The position numbers and the translations under genes were made by a program. From positions 316,637 to 380,636 of the forward strand of contig JBFMAK010000001.1 of NCBI GenBank assembly GCA_040755695.1: a DNA stretch of 64,000 bases. Direction: 5' to 3'. The DNA comes from Candidatus Diapherotrites archaeon (GTDB taxonomy: Archaea; Iainarchaeota; Iainarchaeia; Iainarchaeales; 1-14-0-10-31-34). This document shows positions 25,124-34,517 of the stretch, piece by piece; the stretch's first letter is position 1, and each line of letters begins with the position of its first letter. The notes beneath the pieces are model-generated. The model saw only the letters and a list, made by a program, of their open reading frames with translations, had not been told where the DNA came from and made no database searches.

Positions 25124-28066
25124 TTAACTGCACAGGAATCCGAAGAATCCCCATGAGGAAGCGTCTTTGGTTGACGTGGTAGAACCTGTTTGCGCATTGA
25201 CTTCTGCTGTCCCGGTTGTTTCTGATCTAATGAATCCAAGGCACGTCTCTTTTACCTTGACTTTTGCCTTGTATTGAACCATCTTGCCTTTCTTTGTCAG
25301 CTCGAATTCATCAGGAATTGAATCAGATACAATCTCTGATTTTTCTGTGAGTTTCATTTTTGCGATTTTTGGTGTAAGGTCAATTTGGGTTACCGTGCCG
25401 TCAACTGCACTGAGTTCTCCGTCGCTTATTTGCACTGAAAGGCTTGTTGTGGCTTGAGTTCCGTCAGCTGAGGCAATTGTTACATTTATTGGATCGCTTG
25501 ACACCTTGATTTTTTCCACTGTTTTCTCAATGGTTTTAACCTGCGCTTCAACTGTATTTGTAGATTTTATGTCCATGTCCACTGGCACTGCGTTGTCTTC
25601 AATTATTGCATTTGCTGTAATTTTTGCTTTAGGCCCTATTTTAATTAATTTAACTCTGTCGTAAGGCCCTAGCTCTGGATTTGCGCATTCTTCTTTGATC
25701 TTGTTTAATCCTGCTCTCACGCACGCCCTGAAATCTTGTGTTTTTGGGTCTGGCTGGATTTCTCTGCAGTCCTCTTTAATGTATGTCGTACCTTTAGAGC
25801 ACATTTCTTGTTTTGTGCTGATGCCGCATTTAGGCCAGTAGCCTGTTGTCTCTCCTGCCATGAATTCCTTGCTTGAAGCAACTGCATCATTGCTGCAGTA
25901 GTATGTCACCCTGTTCACTTTAATTGGGTTTGCTGTTTCTTTGATTTCGCAGGCATCATCTATGTAATAGTCGTTGCCTTTGCTGCACTCGTCTTTTTTG
26001 TTGCTTCCGCAGTTGCCGTTGTAAGAAGGCGCTGAAACCTTGAATGTCTGCACTATTTCGCCTGTTCTGCAGTCAACTATTCTTCTTTTTATATCTTTGA
26101 TGTTCATCATGAGCTGTTTTTTTGTTGGATACATGTCATCTGCCACATACAGTTGCCTTACCGTGTCTGCTCTACCTTCTGTTGCTACCTGATCTTCTAT
26201 GCTACCGTCTTCTGTTGAAGGTGCTTCTGTCAGTTTTGCTTTTGAAACTGCAACCCATCCAAGCATTGGAGCGATTGCTGAAGTTTTACTTGCTTGAGCT
26301 TCCCCTGGCTTTGATGGTGTTACTGCTGGCAGTGAATCTTTTACTATTGCCGGCAATAGCTTTTTGCATTCTTTCATTAGTTCTTCTCTGAGTTTGGCGC
26401 ACTTGTTGGGTTCTGCTATTACTGGATAATGCACATTAAAGAAGGTTTTCTTTTGAACTGTTTGACCGTCAAATGCAAGCGTTGCATCAACATTGTATTT
26501 TCCTTCTGTTGTGAGTGTTGCTGCCGGAATTACGAATTGGTACTTTATTTGTAACAGTGAATTAGATGCTGTTACATTTTCTGTTGTTTCAGGTGTTTGG
26601 GCTTCGCTTGTGAGCTGCGCTACTTCCACGTCTTTTACTATATAGGCTGTTTCTTTTCCTGTTGGGTCAATTAATTTGGCTGAAACAGTTATGTTTTCTG
26701 TGGCTAATGTTTTATCTAAATTTACGACATAAGCTGTCCCTGAAATTAATTGGTCTTTTCCAATTGGCAATATATATTTGTCTGGTATAATGTCGGAAAT
26801 GATTTTAGGCTTTCCTGTTACGCTGAAGACTGAAGACTTTGAGTCCTCCAGCGGGTTTGCTGTATCAGAGTATGTTGCTGTAACCACCATCTTATAGTAT
26901 CCTTTTAGTCCTTCAAAGCTTATTTTAGGATAATAGCAGCTCTGAATGTTAGAGTTTTTGAATGGCAGACCTATTTTAATTGGCGAGACAACACTTATAG
27001 TTGATTTTGTTGTTGCCGCTGCAGTCTGTATCATTCCCTGACCTGATGGCTCCACTGGAATTGGGTCTGATGTCATGCCCCAAGTAGTGCATACCGGCGG
27101 CCCAAGTGCTTTTTCTGCGACCAATGCGTCTGGAGGCAGTGCTGGCATTTCTTCAGCTAATTGAATTACTATCCCGCCTTCTTTTGCAACTTCTTGAGTT
27201 GACTTCATTGTTTGGGCTATAAGCCCAGCATTGTAGAGTGAAGCTTTAACTGAAATTTTTGTTAAATCCAATCCAGATTTCATTGCAAGCAGGGCGTCAA
27301 CAGTTACAGAATAATTTGATGGTATAACCCTTGCTGTCACAAGCTTGAATAATGGTTTTGTAGGAGGATTTGGTGTTATTGGGGTTGGAGGCGTGACAGG
27401 AACCACTGGATTTTCTGGCGAGATTATTGTGAAGACTCTTTTTGTTGAATACTCTGTTTTGATTACGTGCAGGTCAGGCTTCTCTGGGGCAATTTCTGCC
27501 GTGTATGCTACTGGCTCTGTACTGAATTTTTCAGTGAAGTAATTGAATGTCGCTTGATATGTTCCTGGCTCTGCCAAAACCGGCTCTGCTTTTACAAGGG
27601 AACTGGAATAATAGGTTTGACCCCATGTTGCAATAGTTTGTATGGTGTTTGGTTCAATGGAAAGTTTTGTGCTTATGTCATCGCAGCCAACCAGTTGTCT
27701 TACCATATAAGAAACTTCAGTGCAAGTCACATTTGTTGGGAAAGGCTGCTCTTCTGCTGTTTGTGCTATGAGCCCTTGACTGTAATTGAATTTGCATAAC
27801 TTGAATGGTTTGCTGCAACCCTGTACTGTATAGTAAATCCTTTCATTTGAGCCATTGTATACTTTTACTTGAATTTCTTGGCCTGCAAGGTAATTCGGCT
27901 CTAGAACCAGTGAAACAGTCCCTGTAGGAATTGGAGGAGTTATAATGTTTCCGCCGCCCTCTATTGTTTCATTGTTCCCTGGTGCAAGTGCTGCAGTTAC
28001 ACTGCCTGCTGTTAATACTAGAATTAGGCTTACTGTTAAAACCAAAAAGCTTTTTGGTAAATTCAT
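25124..28066 (-). CDS. Very large secreted protein with beta-rich and cysteine-rich regions
   Basis: 980 residues, family not recognised. The start ATG (28066) has GAGGTGA upstream and opens a signal peptide (KSFLVLTVSLILVLTAGS). A proline-rich spacer leads into beta-strand-rich regions up to about residue 540 (SLVLEPNYLAGQEIQVKVYN; a Pro/Thr stretch near residue 215; ASLYNAGLIAQTMKS). A cysteine-rich segment runs from about residue 550 to 800 (CAKLREELMKECKKLLP, CGSNKKDECSKGNDYYIDD, CGISTKQEMCSKGTTYIKED). A further beta-rich C-terminal domain ends with CLGFIRSETTG and a short hydrophobic WGFFGFLCS. There is no TM anchor, so it may be held through partners. Many NxS/T sequons fit N-glycosylation. 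A TATA-like GGTATAAATA lies near 28147-28157. Confidence 0.75.
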   Translation of the reverse strand: MNLPKSFLVLTVSLILVLTAGSVTAALAPGNNETIEGGGNIITPPIPTGTVSLVLEPNYLAGQEIQVKVYNGSNERIYYTVQGCSKPFKLCKFNYSQGLIAQTAEEQPFPTNVTCTEVSYMVRQLVGCDDISTKLSIEPNTIQTIATWGQTYYSSSLVKAEPVLAEPGTYQATFNYFTEKFSTEPVAYTAEIAPEKPDLHVIKTEYSTKRVFTIISPENPVVPVTPPTPITPNPPTKPLFKLVTARVIPSNYSVTVDALLAMKSGLDLTKISVKASLYNAGLIAQTMKSTQEVAKEGGIVIQLAEEMPALPPDALVAEKALGPPVCTTWGMTSDPIPVEPSGQGMIQTAAATTKSTISVVSPIKIGLPFKNSNIQSCYYPKISFEGLKGYYKMVVTATYSDTANPLEDSKSSVFSVTGKPKIISDIIPDKYILPIGKDQLISGTAYVVNLDKTLATENITVSAKLIDPTGKETAYIVKDVEVAQLTSEAQTPETTENVTASNSLLQIKYQFVIPAATLTTEGKYNVDATLAFDGQTVQKKTFFNVHYPVIAEPNKCAKLREELMKECKKLLPAIVKDSLPAVTPSKPGEAQASKTSAIAPMLGWVAVSKAKLTEAPSTEDGSIEDQVATEGRADTVRQLYVADDMYPTKKQLMMNIKDIKRRIVDCRTGEIVQTFKVSAPSYNGNCGSNKKDECSKGNDYYIDDACEIKETANPIKVNRVTYYCSNDAVASSKEFMAGETTGYWPKCGISTKQEMCSKGTTYIKEDCREIQPDPKTQDFRACVRAGLNKIKEECANPELGPYDRVKLIKIGPKAKITANAIIEDNAVPVDMDIKSTNTVEAQVKTIEKTVEKIKVSSDPINVTIASADGTQATTSLSVQISDGELSAVDGTVTQIDLTPKIAKMKLTEKSEIVSDSIPDEFELTKKGKMVQYKAKVKVKETCLGFIRSETTGTAEVNAQTGSTTSTKDASSWGFFGFLCS

Positions 28067-28203
28067 TTGTATTTCACCTCTTTTGTTCGAACTTTTTAAT
28101 AAAAAACAAAAATTGTTTTTATAACAAGAAATAAGTGCGCTCTCATATTTATACCTTATTGTTTAATCTTTTAAATTCAGGAAAAATTCAGGAATAAAAA
28201 GAA

Positions 28204-30396
28204 TTAGAGCTTCATTTCTTGCATTTCATGCTCTTCTTCGTCGTGGTGATGAGTTATAGGATGCCCCGGAGTTTTTCTCACAAGCTTGAATCTCTTGAAA
28301 AGGAAAACAATTGTTGAAATCAAGGTTGCTAAAACAAATGCTGTTCCAATCAATGCAATTACATCAAAGGCCTTGCAGTCCTGCCCGCAGTTCCCTGCTG
28401 TTTCGCCTGCCTCGCAGGCTCCATTGCCGCATTCTGCTGTAATTTTTATTGTTAATTCGTTTTCGAAAGGAATGTCTTTTGAGATTGTTTGATACCCTGC
28501 CTTTGAGACAGTGAATTGCCCTTCATTCTTTGATGCAATAAATTGGGTTTTCCCTTGAGTGTCAGTGAAAAGTATTTTGCCAGCATATCCCACCAATGCA
28601 TTCATCAAAGGCTTTCCCTCCTCGTCTTCAACCTCCAATACAACCTTCTGGTTTTCTGAAATTTTTTGAGGGCTTATTTTTGCAATAATTTTTTTTCCTA
28701 ATTTCACTAGCCCGCAGTCTTGAGGGCAAGAGCTCTTCTCTCCCGTGCCACATACGTCATCACTGCACTTCTCTGCAGGCGCTTTATCCAAAATATTCAG
28801 TTTTGCAGTATACAATTCATATCCCCCTCTTGCCACCTTCAATGAAACAGAGGTTTTTCTGGCAACAAATCCGACAAGACCATTTTCATCAGAAATAACA
28901 GAATTATTGTCATAAGCTGCAGTTGCTCCCTCAACAGGCTCCAATAATTCCAAGTCAAGTATTTTGAGATTGAATTTTTCTCCGTCAACAATTTCTTCTT
29001 CATAGCTTACATAAAACTGCTTTTTTGTCTCTCCGTCGCAGGAAATGCCAGGCAAATTATAGCAGTAGGCATTACAGGTTCCAGCATAATCGCAGAAGTC
29101 TTCAGTGCATGAATCAAAGTCGTCGCATTCCTCGTCAGAACTGCACATTGGCGCAATGCAGAATTCATCACAGCACATCTCTGAAGCACTGCATTCAAAG
29201 CCACCGCAGTATCCTTTCCCTCCAGGAATTCCCCCTGGAACTTCATAGTAAACGCAGTCAGCATTGCAGGAATTAGGCTCAATGCATGTGCCTGTCAGCA
29301 AGCCTTCAATAGTGCAGTCAGCATCAGAAGAACAGAAAGGAAGCCAGCATAATCCATAACAGCATAATTCCCCTGAACTGCATTGAATGTCCTGCGGGCA
29401 GTTAGTGCAGTTCTCACCTAAATCTTCAATTCCGTTCCCGCAAGAAGCACTTGAAGCGTGAACGCACTGCGCGCTACATGTCCCTGTTCCCTGGCAGGAA
29501 TCAGTTGTTGAAGAATCAAGATCATTGCACTCGGAATCCACAGTGCAAGGAGGAGTGAAAGGAGAATTACTGCAGCAGTAGCTTGAACTGATTATTGTGC
29601 CACCGCAATTGCACGAAGATGTTACTTTCCCGTTAGGGCAATTAGCTATTGCAGTATTAGAGCAGTAAGCATTGCATGCCCCGGAATTAATGCAGGTGTC
29701 ATTAGTCAAAGGGTTATTGTCATTGCATTGAGCATTAGAAGAGCACACAGAGATAGTACATGAATTATTGCATAAAATCTGGCCTTGAGGGCAGGATACA
29801 CTGCAAGAACCTGACTGCCATTGGTTTGAACAGCAGTATCCTGTGCTGTATGCAGTGCTTCCGCACAGGCACCTCTGGGTTATTGCACCCTGAGAGCATG
29901 TAGGGCAAATCAAGTCTACTCCAGTGCAGTCCTCATCTATTATATTAGAGCATATTTCTGTTCCGGGCGTAGGACAGCCTGCCCAATTTCCTGCACTGCA
30001 TGTTTCGCTTCCAACAGCGCACGCCCCAAGAAATCTAATAGAACAGCTTTGAGTCAGGCCTTCATCTGTTGAGCCATCGCAGTCATTGTCTTTACTGTCA
30101 CAGATTTCATTTTGGGGTGCAGGGCAGCCACTCCACTGGCCGTCATAGCAGTTTTCTGTCCCTATAGCGCACTCTCCTTTGTATGTTGTACTGCAAGGCC
30201 TTGTTGGAAAACGGCAGGGCGTAGGCTCAGATGTTCCTTGCGCGCTAAAAAAAACTTGAGTGAATGTCTGGCCTGTAGAATTAATTGTTGAAGGCACTGC
30301 GCCAGGAGAATAAATTAAATATATTATGGAAATGACACTCATTGTAAGCAGGATTGTTGGTGTCGCTTGGCCTAATTTGCTGTTCAATACATTCAT
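28204..30396 (-). CDS. Cysteine-rich surface protein with MopE-like metal motif and His-rich tail
   Basis: 730 residues. A TM signal anchor at residues 14-30 is followed by a long extracellular chain of short cysteine-rich units. One, EICDSKDNDCDGSTDEGL, matches the DxDxDG-type MopE/'putative metal-binding' motif, and a CSSDADC-type unit recurs (CSSNAQCND, CSSDADCTIE, CSSDEECDD). CGNGIEDLGENCTNCPQD and CGNGACEAGETAGNCGQDC are CGNG/EAGE-type repeats. Two carboxypeptidase-regulatory-like beta domains (EGATAAYDNNSVISDENGLV; NALVGYAGKILFTDTQGKT) come before a C-terminal TM helix near residue 690. A short cytoplasmic tail contains HPITHHHDEEEHEMQEM. This suggests metal binding on both membrane faces. 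Start ATG with GAGG upstream. Confidence 0.8.
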   Translation of the reverse strand: MNVLNSKLGQATPTILLTMSVISIIYLIYSPGAVPSTINSTGQTFTQVFFSAQGTSEPTPCRFPTRPCSTTYKGECAIGTENCYDGQWSGCPAPQNEICDSKDNDCDGSTDEGLTQSCSIRFLGACAVGSETCSAGNWAGCPTPGTEICSNIIDEDCTGVDLICPTCSQGAITQRCLCGSTAYSTGYCCSNQWQSGSCSVSCPQGQILCNNSCTISVCSSNAQCNDNNPLTNDTCINSGACNAYCSNTAIANCPNGKVTSSCNCGGTIISSSYCCSNSPFTPPCTVDSECNDLDSSTTDSCQGTGTCSAQCVHASSASCGNGIEDLGENCTNCPQDIQCSSGELCCYGLCWLPFCSSDADCTIEGLLTGTCIEPNSCNADCVYYEVPGGIPGGKGYCGGFECSASEMCCDEFCIAPMCSSDEECDDFDSCTEDFCDYAGTCNAYCYNLPGISCDGETKKQFYVSYEEEIVDGEKFNLKILDLELLEPVEGATAAYDNNSVISDENGLVGFVARKTSVSLKVARGGYELYTAKLNILDKAPAEKCSDDVCGTGEKSSCPQDCGLVKLGKKIIAKISPQKISENQKVVLEVEDEEGKPLMNALVGYAGKILFTDTQGKTQFIASKNEGQFTVSKAGYQTISKDIPFENELTIKITAECGNGACEAGETAGNCGQDCKAFDVIALIGTAFVLATLISTIVFLFKRFKLVRKTPGHPITHHHDEEEHEMQEMKL

Positions 30397-30468
30397 TTAA
30401 TACCTCAATAAAATGAACTGCAAAACAACTATTTAAGCTTTTCCAGCAAATAATTTTTTGGAGAGAAA

Positions 30469-30984
30469 ATGAATGTAATTGACGCAATCAAAGGAAGAAG
30501 GTCAGTGCGCGCCTTCAAGCGCAAAGAAATAGAAAAAGAGAAAATTGAATTATTGAAGGAAGCAATAATTTGGGCTCCAAGCGCAGGAAACCTTCAGTCC
30601 AGAAAATTCTATTTTGTTTTCAACAAAAAATTAAAGGAAGAAATTGTTCTTGCAGCCCTTGACCAAGAATTCATTGCACAAGCGCCTTTAGTAATTATAG
30701 CATGCGCTGACTCAAGAATAGAGCAAAGATACGGGCGCAGGGGAACTGAACTTTACAATAAATTGGATGTTGCTGCCTCAGTGCAGAACTTAATGCTTGA
30801 AGCATTCTCTTTAGGCCTTGGAACCTGCTGGGTTGCAGCCTTCAGCGAAGAAAAAATTAAAGGCATTCTGGATTTGCCCAAAAATCTGACTCCACTCACA
30901 ATAATTCCTGTTGGTTACCAAGCAGAAAAGCCTTCAGCGCCGAAAAGAAAAAGCCTAAAAGAATTAATCGAAGAAATCAAGTAA
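30469..30984 (+). CDS. Nitroreductase-family FMN oxidoreductase
   Basis: 171 residues with the short nitroreductase fold. RRSVRAF binds the FMN phosphate, WAPSAGNLQSRKF follows, then DVAASVQNLMLEAFSLGLGTCW, which contacts the flavin, and IIPVGYQ near the end. These enzymes form FMN-containing dimers reducing quinones, nitro compounds or flavins with NAD(P)H; the physiological substrate is unknown. A TTTGGAGAG ribosome site precedes the ATG. It is divergent from the cysteine-rich surface protein, and both strands share one TATA-like region near 30430. A second, related nitroreductase lies at 52489-52983. Confidence 0.88.
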   Translation: MNVIDAIKGRRSVRAFKRKEIEKEKIELLKEAIIWAPSAGNLQSRKFYFVFNKKLKEEIVLAALDQEFIAQAPLVIIACADSRIEQRYGRRGTELYNKLDVAASVQNLMLEAFSLGLGTCWVAAFSEEKIKGILDLPKNLTPLTIIPVGYQAEKPSAPKRKSLKELIEEIK

Positions 30985-30986
30985 TT

Positions 30987-32912
30987 CTACTTATTCTCCC
31001 AAAACAATTTAATATACTTTTCAGGCTCTTCTGTTACAATCTTGCTGAAGTTTTTGGGAAAGCAGCTGCTGTAATTCTTCCACAGGTATCTTTTATCCAA
31101 AAAAACAACAATTCCTTCATCGCTTTCATTCCTTATGACCCTGCCTCCAGCCTGTATTGCACGATTCACTGCAGGATAAATGTAAGCGTAATGCCATCCC
31201 CTCCTAAATTTCTCCTCATAATAGTCAATAAGGCATTTGATCTCCAGATTCATTTCAGCTAAAGGGATTCCTACAATTATAGCGCACAATAACTGGTTTC
31301 CTGGAAGGTCTATTCCTTCAGCATAAGAGCCCTGGGCAGGCGCAAGCAATACAGCGCCAAAGCCGTTTCCTGCATTCCTGAATTTATTGATCAGCTCCTT
31401 TATCTCAAAAGAATTCATTTTCTCTTTCTGCACTAAAATTTCCCTTGAAACCTTCTCCCCCAAAAAAGGCTTCACCTGCTCTATTATCCCAAAAGAAGGA
31501 AAAAAGACAGCAGAATTTCCTGGCACACAATTAACAATCTTTGCTATCTCTTCTGCAATCTTCTGGAATTCCCTGTACTTTCTTTCAGTGTACTTTGTGG
31601 TAACAGAAGGCACAATTAAGTTCATTCTATTCTCTTTAGGGAAAGGGGAAGAATACTCCTTCAGCATTGTCCTCTTTTCTTCTAGCCCCAATAAGTCTGC
31701 ATGCATTTTTGTTGGGAGAAGAGTGCCAGACATTAGAACAACAGAATGCGCCTGAGAAAAAATCCTTGAAGTAACAGTGCTTGAGTCCAAGGCCCTAACT
31801 GAAATAGTGAAAGAGTCTCCTGCCTTGGAGCGCTTGACAATCCTTATATAAGAGGAAAGCTCCAAAGGCCATTTCTCGAAGAAATTAGCCAGAGGAATTA
31901 ACGAGCTCCTGCTTTTCCCTGCTGCCTCCATGAATTCAATGCCTTTCTCCTTTAATTCTCCTGCAAACAATTCACTGCCCCCAGCAACAGAATTCAAAGG
32001 CTTAAGGAAAGAGTCCTTTGAAATCAATGCCTCAAAAGCCTCATCTTTCAGGGAATGCTTTGCAATCCCTTTCACTATCTTTTCTATTTCATGGATTTTT
32101 TCTGCTAACTCCCTGCAGTTCATCTTCTTTAATTCCTCTTCTGCCTTCCTCAAAGAAAAAGTGTTAACGCTTGAAGACATCAGCCTCCTAATCCTTTCCG
32201 AGAGATTATGGGCTTCATCCACTATAATGATTGAGTTCTCCAGTTTCGCCTTGATTTTCGGGAGAATGACTTCCTGAATTGAAGGATTAAACAAATGAAA
32301 GTAATCGCAGATGATTACATTTGAATTCCTTGCTATTTCTATTAATGCCTCGTAAGCGCACAAAGGCCTTAATCCTTTTCTTCCCCTGCAGTTCTCGCAG
32401 TATTCCTTGACTTCATGATGACTCCAAGCAATACTGTAATTCTTCAGCAATTCATCCAAGTGCAGTCTTGCCTTTCTCCTCTGCTCTTGAGTGTAGCCTC
32501 TCGCGTTCCCGAAGAACTCGCATTCCTCTTTCTCCCTCTTTCTCGCGCATATTTCATAGAATCCCTCAAAGTCAGTCCTTGAAAGGATAGGGTCAATGCA
32601 CGCATACCTTCTCCCAATCAAGTCTGCTGCCTTCAAATTCAAATTAAATTTCTTTGCAAGGCCTTGCACTACCTGCAGTGCAATCTCGTGCTGTGAAATT
32701 TTGGGTGTGAGAAAGAAGACCTTCTTGTTTTCCTTCAAGGCAAAATCTATTGCAGGCGAAAGCACTGCATCGCTTTTTCCAATCCCTGTTTCCGCGTGCG
32801 CTACCAAATGCTTTTTCTGTTCAAGCGCAGAATAAACGTCTTGCATCAACTGCTTCTGTCCTTCCCTTGGGTTAGAGAACCTGAAGAACGCCTGCCTCTG
32901 CTTTCCTTCCAT
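30987..32912 (-). CDS. XPD/Rad3-family superfamily 2 DNA helicase
   Basis: 641 residues from ATG 32912. Motif I is AHAETGIGKSDAV, motif II is IIVDEAHNLSERIR (DEAH), and motif VI is QAGGRVIRNESDEG. Between I and II there are conserved cysteines (YACIDP, EICARKREKEECEFF, EYCENCRGRKGLRPLC) where XPD binds a [4Fe-4S] cluster needed for 5'-3' unwinding. It is likely a repair helicase. An in-frame ATG at 32957 is the other candidate start. Each has a TATA-like box about 25-30 nt upstream (TTTTATTAA near 32940 for 32912). I prefer 32912 because the added residues are not family-like. The stop is 2 nt from the convergent nitroreductase stop. Confidence 0.88.
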   Translation of the reverse strand: MEGKQRQAFFRFSNPREGQKQLMQDVYSALEQKKHLVAHAETGIGKSDAVLSPAIDFALKENKKVFFLTPKISQHEIALQVVQGLAKKFNLNLKAADLIGRRYACIDPILSRTDFEGFYEICARKREKEECEFFGNARGYTQEQRRKARLHLDELLKNYSIAWSHHEVKEYCENCRGRKGLRPLCAYEALIEIARNSNVIICDYFHLFNPSIQEVILPKIKAKLENSIIIVDEAHNLSERIRRLMSSSVNTFSLRKAEEELKKMNCRELAEKIHEIEKIVKGIAKHSLKDEAFEALISKDSFLKPLNSVAGGSELFAGELKEKGIEFMEAAGKSRSSLIPLANFFEKWPLELSSYIRIVKRSKAGDSFTISVRALDSSTVTSRIFSQAHSVVLMSGTLLPTKMHADLLGLEEKRTMLKEYSSPFPKENRMNLIVPSVTTKYTERKYREFQKIAEEIAKIVNCVPGNSAVFFPSFGIIEQVKPFLGEKVSREILVQKEKMNSFEIKELINKFRNAGNGFGAVLLAPAQGSYAEGIDLPGNQLLCAIIVGIPLAEMNLEIKCLIDYYEEKFRRGWHYAYIYPAVNRAIQAGGRVIRNESDEGIVVFLDKRYLWKNYSSCFPKNFSKIVTEEPEKYIKLFWENK

Positions 32913-33014
32913 ACAACAATTCTGCCAGCAAGAATTAATAAAAACTTGCCCAAGCATTTCTCCCGTGAAAAACAGGCATTAAATATAAATACTCAGAAAA
33001 CCAATTCTAGTTAT

Positions 33015-33791
33015 ATGCAAGAACAACAGAAGCCAAAAGAAGAAGTATGGAGAGATTTTCACTTGCTGGCATTAAGTCATTTAAATGCACATGAATTATT
33101 CAATTCTGATGGATCTGTTAAGGAAAAAGCGAGAAAAGAGATAAAGAGAAGACTTAATTATGGAAAAAAATTTATTTTACAAAATACAAAAGAAGGAGAC
33201 CTTATTGCATTTGAAGGTCCTGAAAAAGTGACGTTTGATTCCTATAAAAAAGAGTGTTTACCATACTATCAAGAAAAATTTAAAGAAAATGCTGTAAGGA
33301 TGTTAACAAAAAACTGGCGAATACTTAGATTGAATTGGAACTTTTATACTGAGTTGGCTCACTATGCAAAAGTAAATGGGAGAAAAATAATTTCTTTGGA
33401 ATCAGCCCTCCATAAACCTGGTTCAAAATTATCTCAAGTTTACGGCCTTAAAAATATTGAAAAATATGCAAGAGTTAAATACCTTGTAGAATATAGCAGG
33501 GATCTATCTTTTATTAGAAAGATTCAAAAAATCAAGCCAAAAATGGTTGTTGTAGCAAGGAGCCACGGGGTTTTAATAGAAGTTGAGATGCGCCCAAAAG
33601 TTGAATATTTTCCTGAGATGAATCTTATGACTAAAATGTTTAGTTACATGCAAGCAAAAAAGTTACATAATAATTATCTAAAAGAAAAAAGAGAGAGAAG
33701 AACCAGAATAAACGAGGAATTAAAGCGCAAAAAGGAAGTAAGGAAAATAATAAGTCAAATAGCCGCCCTCAAAGCGCGGAAGAGAATCTGA
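33015..33791 (+). CDS. Protein of unknown function, possibly TraB/ChaN-like fold
   Basis: 258 residues from ATG 33015, chosen because a TATA box (TAAATATAAATA near 32980-32990) sits about 30 nt upstream; the open frame also runs back into the helicase, where it is a shadow. Features in order: HLLALSHLNAHELF, EGDLIAFEGPEKVTF, ISLESALHKPG, MVVVARSHGVLIEVEM, then a basic helical tail of about 60 residues ending KARKRI. The spaced His...Glu...His pattern recalls TraB/GumN/ChaN-type domains, which are proposed metalloproteases or heme/iron-related proteins. This is a weak resemblance. Codon use is more AT-rich than in neighbouring genes, hinting at transfer. It precedes a VapBC module. Confidence 0.6.
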   Translation: MQEQQKPKEEVWRDFHLLALSHLNAHELFNSDGSVKEKARKEIKRRLNYGKKFILQNTKEGDLIAFEGPEKVTFDSYKKECLPYYQEKFKENAVRMLTKNWRILRLNWNFYTELAHYAKVNGRKIISLESALHKPGSKLSQVYGLKNIEKYARVKYLVEYSRDLSFIRKIQKIKPKMVVVARSHGVLIEVEMRPKVEYFPEMNLMTKMFSYMQAKKLHNNYLKEKRERRTRINEELKRKKEVRKIISQIAALKARKRI

Positions 33792-33828
33792 ATTCGTCAA
33801 AAAAATCATAAAAAAGACGATAAATTTA

Positions 33829-33849
33829 TTAATAGTATTATGCTATTAA
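33829..33849. promoter_or_regulatory. Inverted repeat at the vapBC promoter, probable operator
   Basis: TTAATAG and CTATTAA are perfect 7-bp arms separated by a 7-bp spacer, ending 17 bp before the antitoxin ATG and overlapping the TATA-like TAAATTTATTAA. RHH-type VapB antitoxins normally bind such repeats to autoregulate. Confidence 0.55.
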
Positions 33850-33866
33850 ATTAATGGTGATGAAAA

Positions 33867-34064
33867 ATGTCTACTTTGACTGTTGAGTTTAGGGGCGTTG
33901 TAGATAATGTTCTTAAATCCCTCGTTGAGAAGGGGTATGCGAGAACGAAGGCCGAAGCAGTAAGATATGCTTTGCTTCATTTAGGAGAGGAGCTGGGCTT
34001 GACCAAAACAAGAATTCATGCAAAAGCCGAAGAGTATGCTTACGCTGAAATAAGGAAGCGATAA
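33867..34064 (+). CDS. vapB: VapB-type antitoxin
   Basis: 65 residues with a ribbon-helix-helix look: the beta-strand TLTVEFRGVVDNVLK is followed by helices VLKSLVEKGYARTKAEAVRYALLHLGEEL. The C-terminal RIHAKAEEYAYAEIRKR tail would wrap the toxin. It is followed after 1 nt by the PIN-domain gene, the usual antitoxin-toxin order. Antitoxins of this kind bind their own promoter as dimers. The inverted repeat upstream fits this. The family call rests on size, predicted fold and partner rather than on a diagnostic motif. Confidence 0.7.
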   Translation: MSTLTVEFRGVVDNVLKSLVEKGYARTKAEAVRYALLHLGEELGLTKTRIHAKAEEYAYAEIRKR

Positions 34065-34065
34065 A

Positions 34066-34449
34066 ATGTATATTGACGCAGACCTTATTTACGCCATAAT
34101 AAAAAAAAGAGACAGGCATGAAGAATTAGCAGAAAAAATTCTTTCAGCAGAAGAAAAATTTTATACTTCTATTGTAACCATGCTTGAATTGGAAATAATT
34201 GTAAAAAGAGAGTTAAGTGATGAATTAAGCATGGCTATTTTGGGTTTAGTTAAGAAAAAAATCCCTAAATTGGTAATTAAAGAATTTGACGCAAAAATAA
34301 TGGAATCAAGCCTTAACCTAAGAAAAAAATATTGTTTAGGGATATTTGACTCAATCCATGCCGCAACAGCCCTTGCAAATGACAAAAGAATTGCCTCAAC
34401 AGACAGAATTTACAATAGGATACCTTCTTTAACTAGAATTTCAAAATAA
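34066..34449 (+). CDS. vapC: VapC-type PIN-domain ribonuclease toxin
   Basis: 127 residues forming a PIN domain. The acidic active-site residues are visible: D4 in MYIDADLIYAII, E41/E43 in VTMLELEIIVK, D104 in YCLGIFDSIHAATAL, and D122 in KRIASTDRIY. These four positions coordinate Mg/Mn for RNA cleavage; VapC toxins usually cut tRNA or rRNA. The start ATG is directly after the antitoxin stop (1 nt gap). All catalytic residues are present, so it is probably active. It is the second of three toxin-antitoxin modules between 23.6 and 36.5 kb. Confidence 0.88.
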   Translation: MYIDADLIYAIIKKRDRHEELAEKILSAEEKFYTSIVTMLELEIIVKRELSDELSMAILGLVKKKIPKLVIKEFDAKIMESSLNLRKKYCLGIFDSIHAATALANDKRIASTDRIYNRIPSLTRISK

Positions 34450-34517
34450 TTCAATGCAGTTCCTTCCCGTGTTAATTTATTAAATACTTTTTCTCCTAGA
34501 ATTTTAATAGTGGGAGA

